A stretch of DNA of 64,000 nucleotides from Adineta vaga (lineage: Eukaryota > Rotifera): the NCBI GenBank assembly GCA_021613535.1, contig CP075493.1:17608001-17672000 (forward strand), given 5' to 3'. The translations under genes and the position numbers were made by a program. Below, one piece after another: positions 33,635 through 44,300 of the stretch (position 1 is the stretch's first letter; each line of letters starts with the position of its first letter). The notes beneath the pieces were generated by a model that saw only the letters and a program-made list of their open reading frames with translations, made no database searches and was not told where the DNA came from.

Positions 33635-35014
33635 TTATTTGTCGACAACATAAAATGTCTTTTTCTTGCTCATAAATCCCCATATAAAAGCTATCGCTTC
33701 ACAAATAGTTATAAATGGTATATTGACGAATACACAGATCATCTTAAATATAAAACGAAAATAATTCAATCGATGCGAGTGAAATGAATAAAAAGCTCCA
33801 ATAAGATAAAGATAGATTACCACTACACTAGTAAAATTGGTTAGACATTGAATAATTAATGGTAGATCAATTGAATATAATGGTGAGATAAAAAAGTATA
33901 AAGTGCTAAACAAGACACAGAAGGGGGAGTAAACAGATATTCCAAGATACAAACGTAACATAATGGGAAGTGTTTTATCATGTACAATAAGTAGAAGACC
34001 TTGAACCCATCGTTTTCGTTGGTGAATAAAATCATATAGAGTAAATGTTGATTTTTCTAACATTTCACCTTCAATCCAGTCAAATTTAAAACCAGATGAC
34101 ATAGCTTTCATAGCAAAATACATGTCTTCAGCTATTGATCCATTAGCACCATTATCAAATGTAATTGCTTGTTCACATTCTACTTTACAAACAATATATG
34201 AACCTTTAAACATAAATACTGGTAGATGAAATAATTTCAAGCAACATCTGAGAAGTCCTAAATCTATTCCTACTCGTAATGAATCACCTAATGTTGTCAT
34301 CTGATTAACAACACCATTACTATTATATGTTATTACTCCTTGTCCTATTGAATAGCCATTTTCGTTATTGATAAAATTTATAATACCATATAAACTATTT
34401 TTAGTTAAAAGTGTTTCTTCATCTAAATGAATTATCCAATCATTTTTATCAAGTAACTGTTGCTCGATAGCATACTGTAGTGCACGAGCTTTAAACAAAG
34501 AACCTTTTTTCGTACGATAATTTTTAGGCACCACAACTTGTCTTACTCTTGAATCATAGTTATCTAATATTTCCAAAGGTTTGTCTGTGACTAATTCTAA
34601 ACAAATATTAGTTAGGCCAATATTATCACATAGAAATAAATTATGTTTAATATTATCTCGGACAAGAAGAGGATAATCACCACGTGTAACAACACGAATA
34701 CATATTCTAGATGATAATTGTGGTGAATATTGTAAATATGGTTGCTTGAATATGTCAAAAAAAAGTAAACCAATCGTATTCATAATAGCCAATGGAAGTG
34801 TGAATAAAGGTAATAAACCAAAAGAATAAATTAAGGTAGTTATTAGTAAATCATATGATTTTTTAATGAAGGAAACTGTAATAGAAGTATTAACTTCAAG
34901 TGGTGATGATGATGAGAATGACGAACAAGTATAATAGCATAAACTTTCGAATATTGTTGTAAATATAATGAAACAGCATACATGTATAGCATGATAATAT
35001 CGAGAAAAACTCAT
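33635..35014 (-). CDS. Egghead/BRE-3-like beta-1,4-mannosyltransferase, copy 3 (open)
   Basis: 459 residues, the only uninterrupted copy. It resembles the GT2-family enzymes Drosophila Egghead and nematode BRE-3, which add mannose to glucosylceramide (MacCer) in glycosphingolipid synthesis at ER/Golgi membranes. Visible landmarks: DEE at 198-200 followed by TLLTKNSLYGIINF, IGQGVITY, TTLGDSLRV, FKGSYIV near 270-275, DNGANGSIAEDMYFAMKA with AED at 295-297, and HQRKRWVQG near 331-339 (the QxxRW-type motif). Hydrophobic segments lie at ~10-28, ~55-85 and in the C-terminal 100 residues, fitting a multipass enzyme. It starts at the ATG of MSFSRYYHAIH. Adjacent sequence gives no hint of regulation. 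Confidence 0.88.
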   Translation of the reverse strand: MSFSRYYHAIHVCCFIIFTTIFESLCYYTCSSFSSSSPLEVNTSITVSFIKKSYDLLITTLIYSFGLLPLFTLPLAIMNTIGLLFFDIFKQPYLQYSPQLSSRICIRVVTRGDYPLLVRDNIKHNLFLCDNIGLTNICLELVTDKPLEILDNYDSRVRQVVVPKNYRTKKGSLFKARALQYAIEQQLLDKNDWIIHLDEETLLTKNSLYGIINFINNENGYSIGQGVITYNSNGVVNQMTTLGDSLRVGIDLGLLRCCLKLFHLPVFMFKGSYIVCKVECEQAITFDNGANGSIAEDMYFAMKAMSSGFKFDWIEGEMLEKSTFTLYDFIHQRKRWVQGLLLIVHDKTLPIMLRLYLGISVYSPFCVLFSTLYFFISPLYSIDLPLIIQCLTNFTSVVVIYLYLIGAFYSFHSHRLNYFRFIFKMICVFVNIPFITICEAIAFIWGFMSKKKTFYVVDK

Positions 35015-35214
35015 TAAGCTACGTTACTAAAATCAAACAGAAAAAAATCAGTATAATTTATGGAACTATGGATAAGCTTAGTAAAGGTAGAGTAAAGATG
35101 AGGAGTTCTATTACAAATACGAATATTCTCATGAATGGCCTCCTTCTAATTTTCGAAACAAATGCAAAAATTATGAGTTACGTGTACCGAATTTTTCTAA
35201 CCCATGTAAACACC

Positions 35215-35754
35215 AGACGCAGGATAGCTGCGTCTCGTCGCGTCTGTGTTTGAAAATCGCATCGAGACGCGGCTTAAACTCAATTTTATCGCGTTCAAAT
35301 GCGTATTCATTTATAACCGCGTTCAGACGCGAACACCGAATAATTTTTCCTTGCGTGTAGACGCAACTTCATATAAAGTCGCGTTCAGACGCGATTGAAA
35401 AAATTTTGAGCTGCAATTAGACGCGATTTCGTATATAGACGCGTTCAGATGCAATTAAAATAGCTTTCAACTGCATCCAGACGCATTTATTAACAGAATC
35501 GCGTCTATAAGCGTTTTGCATTGCGAAAAATAACCGCGTCCAGTCGCAAATCATATTAGAATCGCATGCAAACGCATCTAAAATAAGTATCAAACGCGAC
35601 TAGATGCACCTTTGTGTCAAATAGTCTCTAAATGCGTTCAAGAACGTTTTCGAAGTGCGTCAAAACGCAAATTGAAAACATTTCAGTACGAGCTCTGTGC
35701 AAACCGCGGTTAAACGCACTTATTGGAAAATATTTCGGTGCTTTGAAGCGCGTT
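35215..35754. repeat. GCGT/ACGC palindromic word array, left, copy 3
   Basis: Equivalent of 5351-5890; partner array at 36459-36662. Confidence 0.7.
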
Positions 35755-36939
35755 TATCTATCCTATTACATATCAACACATTTACTTCTAACGATATTAG
35801 TCAAATTTTTCTGTTAAAAATATTGCTTATCTTTCTTTTGAATACACGTATGTCGTTTTCCATGTCGAAAGACGTTGAAATGCAAAATACTGTATATCGG
35901 AGACCAAATAAATAGATAAGAACTGTTATTTGTACGTGTTTAGAAAGATTTTTAATAACCAATTGATATCTGTTTTTCAAATAAACTCTATCAATCTAAT
36001 TAAAATCCATAGGTTAACTGTATATATCTGATTTATCAAAACTTTTATTAGATTTTTATTGTTGTAAATTACATTTCAAATAAAATTAGAGATAGAAAAG
36101 ACAAAAAATATACAATTTTATTTGAAATTATTGTAAAAAATACGATAATGTGTCGTACTTTCTTCATATAGACAGAAGCAAACATTCTTATATTCATGTA
36201 TAGAAGTTCAGAAGTATTCAATCAAATACATATCGTTTTGAATAAGAATATATTTCGAGTAAGTATAGTTCAGTGGTGTATGTTCACGACTTCTGATCGA
36301 TGGTTCACATGTTCAAATCTGCTTCTGGTCATGTAAGTTAAAAATTCAATTCATAGGCTAGGGTAGGCTAAGACCATCAGGATATAATGTGGATGGCGAC
36401 TCCGTTCGAATCTGAGATGAATTGACAGATTTTTTGCCTAATTTTTAAATTTAAATAAAACGCGTCTAGACGCCCCGATTGTTTCATAGAGGACGCAGTT
36501 CCAAATCAAGGTGCGTTTAGACGCAACTAGTTTTCAATCGCGTTCAGACGCAGTTTATTCTGACTCGCATCTGGGCGCCTCGATTGTTTCACTGACGACG
36601 CGTATAGACGCGCTCAACTGCTTCGATTTAGACGCGTTCGGCACGCAGTCGAAACGCGTTTTGACTCAAAAAATGTTTACATGGGAAGAGGATCAATTTA
36701 CTAACACATAAACAGCTTATGTTTCTCTTCACAGAATTAACCGAATCAACATACATTTATTATTCATTCTAAAAAAAGAACGTCTTCACGTTGAGACATA
36801 GTTAAAAATGCTTTTTGTTTTCATAAAAATGATCGATAAATATTATGTAAATATTGTATGAATTTCTAATCATCATGCGTTTTAAAAGTAAATTAGTTAT
36901 AGAAAGGAAGAAGGAAAAAGCCAAGAGACATCGGTATTA

Positions 36940-37528
36940 ATATCAGTCATCGACAAATTATTGTCAACAAATATTTTTTCGACAAGACATTTCGTCGACA
37001 AACGTTTCGTCGACAGACATTTCGTCGACAAGATATTTTATTGCCTAATATTAGAAGAGACAGTATTGGTGTTCAATGAGTAAATGTATCCATCATAGAG
37101 AACCACCCGCTTGCCTTTTGTCGTAACACTAAACTTGAGGGTAACCGTGCGAGTTGCCATAATGAAGAAGAAAGTGAAGAAGAATTTGTAAATATAATAA
37201 GAGAAGTCGATTGACCGACGCTATATCTATCAGCGAGCGACACTTGAGCCAATTAGTGGCAAAATACTTGTAATTTAGAACGAAGAAAGTTACATTGATC
37301 TCTTTTTTGTTACGTTCCAAAAGAGGAACAATTTTCATCAATTTGCTCAGTGCAAAATTGGATTATGAGTTTAGTTTTATTGATAAAGTAAATATACAAC
37401 CATGAGGACAAAAGATTGATTGTTCACGAAATATTTGTCGACAAACTATCTTGTCGACAAACTATCTTGTCGACAAACTATCTTGTCGACAAAATGTCTG
37501 TCGACAAAGTGTTGTCGACGAATGATAT
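36940..37528. mobile_element. Foldback-like element with TTGTCGACAA iterons, copy 3 (contracted)
   Basis: Same element as 7076-7696, but one 16-bp iteron is missing from each arm. These whole-iteron losses are among the few differences between units larger than one or two bases. Confidence 0.65.
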
Positions 37529-37852
37529 GTAATTCGAGACATCAAGGGAATATTGTAATATCATACACACTTATGAAATTAACGATATACATAAAGAAGA
37601 TTGAGAAGAAATAAATGTAACAAACATTAATAATGTAATTCTAGAAGAGAATTTTCACATAAAAGTATACGATACAAAATGAGATTGGGGGCAAATTGCG
37701 ATAAAACTAGATTTATTACATTTTTTATATATTTTTTTCTTCTCATCTCGCCTACAATGCTCTAAGAAAAAGAGTATCCAATAATATATAAATGAAGTTA
37801 ATGATATAAAAACCAGAAATCGATTGAGAAAAGTTTTCTATCAACGTATAAT

Positions 37853-38985
37853 ATGACGTGCGAAATGGCTCCTGAGTTCTTTATATGTCCAATTACTTAT
37901 GAATTGTTTAATGATCCCTTCATAGCTGCTGATGGTCATACGTATGAACGAGCAGCTATCGTTCAATGGATAGAACAAAGTGCAGGTACAAGTCCATTAA
38001 CAAGAGAGCGTATCACAGTAGAAGATCTACGTCCAAATCATAATATCCGATCAGCAGTTGAAGAATTTAAGAAACGTTCACAACATAAACAATATAAATT
38101 TGAACTTAATGTTGACATTAAACGAAAAGCATTGATAATACAATCGTTTGGTAAAATGATATACAAAGCTGAATGGATACCTAGTACAAGGGGACCACCA
38201 ATTATTCTATTACAAATTGATGGTTTTAGAGCAATGAGAGAGGCACAATTTTATGCTAAACTTGTTCATCCACAAATTGTTAGAACTTACGGACATCTTG
38301 AAACTGTGCAACAATCTGTAACTCTTGTACAAGAACGTGCGCCTAATGATTTACGTCAACTTCTTTCTAAGTTAAATCACCAACCATCCGAAGCTATACT
38401 TTGTGAAATGTTTATTCAGATAGCCAATGGAATGTCTTATCTAGCACGCATGAATATTGTTCATGGAGACTTAGCGTGTCGAAATATTATTGTTTTAACT
38501 ATGATGAAACAAATGTACAAAAATCTGTTGTTAAAATAACTGATTTTGGACTTAGTCGTTTTAGTAATCTATACATGACGGTAGGCAATACTGTATCTAA
38601 TAATATTGTTCCTATTCGCTACGCCGCTCCTGAAGTTTTAAACTCTCAAAGACCAGATGAAAAATCAGATATTTTTTCCATGGGTGTATTAATGTGGGAA
38701 GCATTTGAAAAGGGACAAATACCGTGGGTAGAGATAAACAATGATGCTGAAGTTAGTTGGCGAGTGATGAATGGTCAGAGATTAGCAAGACCCGCAACAT
38801 GTTTGAACGATAATATGTGGCGTCTAATTCAACAATGCTGGATGTTAGAAAAAGAAAATCGTCCACATTTTACAGATTTACGGAGAAGATTAGAGGAAAT
38901 ACTTTATCCCAGAAGACTATCAAATGGTACGTATATTATTTCAGGCAAAGAATGTTTACGGTACCAGTTTTCATTTTTAAGTTAA
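37853..38985 (+). pseudogene. U-box / tyrosine-kinase-like protein, copy 3 (frameshift)
   Basis: Same gene as 22953-24086. The T-run at 38492-38496 is one base short, right after the HGDLACRNI catalytic loop, and an adjacent C is replaced by A. The frame therefore ends before DFGLSR. U-box and N-lobe are open. The lesion is private to this copy. Confidence 0.8.
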
Positions 38986-39105
38986 CTCCATCACTCGTTG
39001 GTAATGTCCAGTTTTCAACGATCCACCAAATTCTAACGGGGCAAGTTTTTGAAATACGTATGCATAATTCTATAAGACATTTTAAACATCTTGTCAAAAT
39101 TGTAG

Positions 39106-40080
39106 ATGCCTTCTAATCCAATTGTTATTATACCTCGAGAACATCCTAATACATTACCTCGCGAGAGTCCAAATATAAATCCAACACCAATACCACATCC
39201 AGATTGACGTAAAAAATTCAAAAAAATTGTAGTAAAACATAAATGTGTACTAATAATTGTATTATTTCTTACACTTGGAGCAAGCATTACATTGGGTGTT
39301 ATATTTGGACGAAAAGATTCAGGTAAATAAAATTAATTGTATAGATCTTATTCTTCTCTTCTGCATATTTTTTCGATCAACAGGAAAAGATAGACCCATA
39401 ATCCCATCTAATACTATTATGATTACTACTATCACAACAACTCCTATCCGTAAGTTATTCTGATAAAATCGAATATCATAGTATTATTGGTTCTTTTCTT
39501 ACTTTAACTTAGCTGATGTTATGCTCACGAAAATAAGTGATCGGGTTTTTGGAATCTGGAATACAGCTGTCGGTGGTCATAGCACACCGGCTATTTCATC
39601 TACTGCTGGAGCGTCTGGGAATTATGTACCCAGTGAACATCCTCAACTAATACTCGACAATGAAACATCGACAAAATATTTCAATCATGGCAATGGAAAC
39701 TTTAATGTTTACAGTATTACGAAAGGTGTTGGAACTGGCTTTTATATTACACCTTCAATGGGTCTATCAATCTTAAAAAGATTTCGAATTGCAACAGCTG
39801 ACGATCGTCCACTTGTGATTCATTGTCAATTACGATAGAGTGTAGTAATGCTACTGGCAATAGTCTAATAAATGGTTTCACCTGGCTTTTAATTCATAGT
39901 GGATCAACTGGATTACTGCTCGATCCAGATCGTCAAGAATTTGGTAACGATCAGTTTCTTAACAATAATAATATAGCATACAGAAGTTATCGTGTACTGA
40001 TAGCTTCACAACGTGGATCAGATAATGCCGTACAATATAGCGAATTTCATCTTCTTGGTTGGATTTTTTCATTAAGCTAG
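39106..40080 (+). pseudogene. Single-pass membrane protein, copy 3 (TGA plus frameshift)
   Basis: Same gene as 24207-25176 with the shared TGA near codon 34. It also lacks one C near 39815 (CACTTGTGATT instead of CACTTCGTGATT), which breaks the ectodomain. This copy ends ...GWIFSLS, probably the original C-terminus, because its final T-run length keeps the frame into a TAG. Confidence 0.65.
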
Positions 40081-40902
40081 TGATGTCTTGGTACAAAATA
40101 CTAATTGAAATAAAATGAGGGTGAGAATGTGAGTTTTTTCAAGAATAAAGATATCCACCGAATTAGACGAATTTATATCGAAAGTATATGAGGTGTGGGT
40201 GGGTGTGGGTATATCTTTTTACTTCACAACCACACCCACCCACCCACCCACCCACACTCTCAATTGAGTCGTAATGACGAACGTTACTTGTTAAATATTC
40301 ATCTTTAATCTGTATGAGACCATTCATTTCTTTTCTTATGTGTACATATTTGTTATTTTTCTGCCAAATATTTTTTTATCATTTACATCAAGATTATTAA
40401 AAATATGAATTTCTATCAAAATGAGTGAAATTTCATATGCATTCTATTGTCTAGTCAAAACATTACCTAAATTATTTCGATTAATATCGAATATATATGA
40501 ACAGAGTGTAATTATGAAATAAGTTACATAAGAATCTGTAATTCGGTACATTGTGTGTCTAACATTTCTTTATTACTGTTTATCATGTTGTCATATTTCC
40601 AAAACTTACCTACTGAAATGTATATATATATATATATTAATGATAATTTATTTGTATTCATCCTAGTCTAGAGAGTGAGTAATTGTAGTATATTGACACA
40701 CCAATCTCACCTTTACTCACCCTGTAAGAGAAATTTTGTCTATGTATTCAATACTATTAGGACTACAATAAGAAAAAGAAAATGGAACTGGCAAATATCT
40801 AATAAAGATAAAGCCTAACTTTATTTCTTTGAAATGTGTTTCATTAAATGGATAAAAATTAAAAGTTAGATTCGACGTATATTGAATGAATAAGTGATAT
40901 TT
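40081..40902. other. Intergenic stretch, copy 3
   Basis: Same as 10249-11074; telomere-like hairpin at 40189-40262. No gene. Confidence 0.7.
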
Positions 40903-42761
40903 TCAATTGTATTTTGAAAATAAAAGATATTTTTGAAATATTTTCATACGATAAGTATTTTTAATTTCATCAATGTTAAAATATTCAATTAGTTTATTTA
41001 AATGTTCATGATTATATTTCGTTTCTTCCAAATGATATATAAGTAAGAATTTTAAATTTTGAAAATTATTCAATATTTCTTTGATAATATTTATACTTTC
41101 ATTTGATATATTGAAAAATTCCATTGAATAAAAATGTATATATTGAACATTTGAAAAATAAATCGAAATATCTTTTAAAATTTGTTCAAATTTAATATTT
41201 TTTGGAGGATTAATCTTCAGATCTAATTGTTGAATTTTATTATTTAATATTGAAATTAATTCTGTTTCTATTGAAGAAATTTTTTCATCAATATCTAAAA
41301 TTAAATGATTTACATTTGGTAATATAAATATTAACCAATCTTTAATCATTGTAAGAGTTTGCCAATCCAAATGAATAGTTGTAACAGTATTTAAACAAAT
41401 ATGATGTTTTTCACAATAAGAATAATTTTTATTATCAAGAGATTTGTAAGTATGATAAAAAGAAATTTGATGTAATTTCGGTAATTTTAATTGAAGTTCT
41501 TTTAAAAACTTCAAATCATATTTTGATTGTAATGGTAGAGAAATGAATTTAATAGAATTGGATAAGCAATGTATTTCAAGATTCTTTAATTTCATATCGT
41601 TATAAACATCATATATTTCTTCGAAATTCTCAAATTGATATGGTAATGTAAAGAAAATATGTCCACTTATTCCAAATGACCAGTTATGATTTGACCAAAA
41701 TGAATCATTAAAATTGATAGAAAAACATTTTGATCAATTTCACAATCAGAAATATAACTAACAAGATGAAATTGTCGAAGATTTCTCATTTGTTCTAATA
41801 AATCTTTAAGTTTTATATAATTGAATGGAAAATAATCGATTTTTTGTTTTCGTATTTTTCTTAAATCAATTGATAAACATATTAATGAAGATGAAAATTG
41901 TTTTATAAAATATATTAATTGATCATAATCAATATCATAGTCCCAAAAATCAAATCTTAACGGATCTGATTTTTCTTTATGATATAAATTTAAAAATAAT
42001 TTTTTTAATTTAATATCAATCATTTTAGATTTAGTTTTGATATGATAAGGTGGATCAGATAAAAGATATAAATATTCTAAATTTGGTGTTTGTAATAATA
42101 TCGAATAAATATCTTCAAAATCATTTAATAATAATGTTAATGAATGTAAATTGAAATTGATTTCGAATAAATTTCTTTTATATATTGATAATGGTGATGT
42201 GACAAATAAATATTGAAATGTTTCTAAAGAATTTTTCTTATTTAAAATTTTATTTAATAAATAATATTGTTTGGAATAATAATTATATAAACAACATTCC
42301 CAATTAGAACCAAGTTTTGTTTTTTCTATACGAAATGATTGTAAATAATCAAATTGTTCATTTGTAAAGATTAGGTCGAATTCTTCTTTAGGTAAACCAT
42401 ATGGACAAGAAATAATTAAAGATTTTAAATTTGGAAAATGTGTCAATGGAAATGTTATATCGATAGAATTGATATTTAAATATTCAATTTGTGAATTAAT
42501 TACCGATAAAATATTTTCCCATATTTTCAGATTTGTTGTTGGTAATTTGAAATCAGTTAAATAATATTTATTTTTTAATATTAAATTATTAAATCGTTCA
42601 TTAAAAAAGAAAAATGTATAAAGAATATCATTTGAAGATAAATAATTAAATATAAGAAAAAGAATTTCAGTTGGTAAAAGATTAAACCATGTTGTAGATT
42701 TCATATTTATTGTATCCATCTTCAAGAATAACAATCGATATAGTGAATATTTTCCATTCAT
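40903..42761 (-). pseudogene. F-box protein, copy 3 (frameshift)
   Basis: Same gene as 11075-12934. A single C is missing near 41716 (AAAATTGATAG instead of AAAATTCGATAG). The frame breaks at about residue 350, leaving the F-box with a truncated LRR-like region. All other bases checked match the open copies. Confidence 0.82.
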
Positions 42762-43280
42762 ATATCATTTATATTGAGTACAGAACGGAAAAGAAAAAAA
42801 GAAAACTTTTTCTATGTCTCGAATGTCAATAAAATAAATTCGTTAACTTTAAATTATTTCTTTTATTTCTCTCAGTTTTATATAACTTACTTACTATTTG
42901 AACAAAAACATAAAAGACTGAATTTTAAGAGTATAGATAAATATCAAACATTTTACGACAATACTTCAGTAATTTTGTTAAAGATTTATTCGAAAACCTT
43001 TCTCTTTGTTTGACATAATAAAACTATTTCTATGATTTATACAGCTTCTCTTATCTCTTTAGAACAAACACAATTCATTTTATATAACCAAACAAATATA
43101 CAACTAATTCTTGTACAATTATTTTAAAAAAAGCATCACATTTCTTTCTGTCTTAGTGAATATTTTGAATAATAACGCTGATTTGTTTATAAATGATTAT
43201 ATATTGTAACTAATACAAGATTACATGGATTAGATCTTTTAACATTCGTTATTCATTCCTTTTATTAATGAAAGTAGAGC

Positions 43281-43390
43281 GTGGGTGTGGGTGTGCGGGT
43301 AAAACTATTGGTTTCTCTCATCATTCGCTCTTATAATTCCATACTTACCCTCAGATTCTGACTCGCATCCTTACCCTCACACACACACAT
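43281..43390. repeat. Telomere-like tract, degenerate hairpin
   Basis: A G-rich arm GTGGGTGTGGGTGTGCGGGT and, ~55 bp on, C-rich ACCCTCAGA and ACCCTCACACACACAC. The spacer contains GGTTTCTCTCATC, comparable to the GTTTCACTCATATC spacer of the other hairpins. Confidence 0.55.
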
Positions 43391-43396
43391 CTCTTC

Positions 43397-43738
43397 ATAT
43401 GAATTAATAATAATAATAATAATAACGTCCTATAGGCTTTTCGCCCGTTGGGACCGGCCGCAGTTATTATTAGTATTTTTTATCCATAGGCAGCCGGATT
43501 CTTTCGTCCTTTTCTTTTTACGGACGGTGGTATCTGCACCCTCTACCGTCCAACACACTGACTAAGCGTGTAGTCAGTACGAATGGCTCATGTGGAGTGA
43601 GTCATTGTAGACAACTTAGCCGTTAGTGACTTGTCCAGGGTCATTCCATGGCTGATGTTACTGAGGTTTGAACACAGTACCTAGTAGCTACGTGTCGAAC
43701 ACGTAAGCACTCATCCATGGCGACATTTATATGAATTA
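43397..43738 (-). mobile_element. tRNA-derived SINE with CORE-like segment and target-site duplication
   Basis: The body (43407-43728) is flanked by the direct repeat ATATGAATTA at 43397-43406 and 43729-43738. Read on the minus strand, it starts with a tRNA-like head: box A-like ATGGATGAGTGCTTACG, a hairpin GTGTTCGACAC, and box B-like TGTGTTCAAACCTC. Then comes TGACCCTGGACAAGTCACTA, which resembles the CORE segment of CORE-SINEs (the MIR version reads TGACCTTGGGCAAGTTACTT). It ends in a (TTA)n tail next to the target duplication. These are hallmarks of LINE-mobilised SINEs. Family assignment is inferred. Confidence 0.75.
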
Positions 43739-43802
43739 CATGGAGTTAATATCGCAGCGTTTTTCTTTCTTATTCGAAATATTTTATTAAAAGAATAAAA
43801 TA

Positions 43803-44300
43803 TTACATTTTAACAACTTTATAATTAATAAAAACTCCGTAAGAGAGTGTAGTTGGAAGACCTTGTAATTTGAGAACTATTTGAAAGTCAGCATCCGAAT
43901 TTAGAACGAGTTTTTCATCAGTAGTTGTCACTTCTATTTCTTGACCATTCACAATTCGATAAACATGGAAAATATTGCCACGAAATTGTTTATTATCAAT
44001 TTCAATTTGATAAGCTTGTTGTTTTTTGGTAAATGGTGTTCCGATTGTTAATGTTAAATTATTAGTTGGATAAGACCAGAATAAACCGACTGATGTGCAT
44101 GTGGAAATATCAGTAGTCGCCAAATTAAGTTTTGCTGTTTGACATTCTCTTGAGATTGAAATAGTTCCAGTACATGATCCCGATGAAGAGAAATCAACAT
44201 CACATGAATCAGCAATACCAGTTGATACAGGAATGCTGTGCACATGTGCAATACTAATCAGTATTGCAAGTAAAAATGAAATTGTCATTGAGTAAAACAT
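43803..44300 (-). CDS. Small secreted protein, unknown family
   Basis: 165 residues in one exon, ATG start. Residues 1-22 (MFYSMTISFLLAILISIAHV and HS) are a clear signal peptide. The mature part has cysteine pairs near the N-terminus (DSCDVDFSSSGSC, RECQTAKL, ISTCTSVG) and alternating beta-type segments such as LTLTIGTPF, QAYQIEID and NIFHVYRI, suggesting a small disulfide-bonded beta-sandwich. I do not recognise a family. It stands alone between a SINE and a MITE-containing spacer. Confidence 0.7.
   Translation of the reverse strand: MFYSMTISFLLAILISIAHVHSIPVSTGIADSCDVDFSSSGSCTGTISISRECQTAKLNLATTDISTCTSVGLFWSYPTNNLTLTIGTPFTKKQQAYQIEIDNKQFRGNIFHVYRIVNGQEIEVTTTDEKLVLNSDADFQIVLKLQGLPTTLSYGVFINYKVVKM

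Larger units (their letters stand above)
35015..37852. other. Non-coding stretch, copy 3 (iteron arrays)
   Basis: Repeat of 5151-8020: GCGT/ACGC arrays at 35215-35754 and 36459-36662, stem-loop at 36073-36128, tRNA-like relic at 36259-36331, foldback element at 36940-37528 with fewer iterons. No gene. Confidence 0.7.
1..43075. repeat. Direct tandem array, period ~14.93 kb (2.9 copies)
   Basis: Base 1 corresponds to base 14933 and again to base 29862. Matching features recur at offsets of 14929-14934, with only scattered single-base indels and rare substitutions. The third copy diverges abruptly after base 43075: copies one and two continue after the same ACACAATT with GGGTGTGGGTGTGGG (13249 and 28177), whereas copy three continues with unrelated sequence. 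If unit boundaries are placed there, the units are 1-13248 (partial), 13249-28176 and 28177-43075. Each unit carries DUF4419, egghead-like, U-box/kinase, single-pass membrane and F-box genes. The phase of the unit is an inference; the repetition is seen directly. Confidence 0.97.
43076..43802. other. Single-copy flank right of the tandem array
   Basis: Starts with unrelated AT-rich sequence directly after the array edge, then a degenerate telomere-like tract (43281-43390, GTGGGTGTGGGTGTGCGGGT and later ACCCTCACACACAC), then a SINE (43407-43728) and a short spacer to the next gene's stop. No protein gene is seen. Confidence 0.7.
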
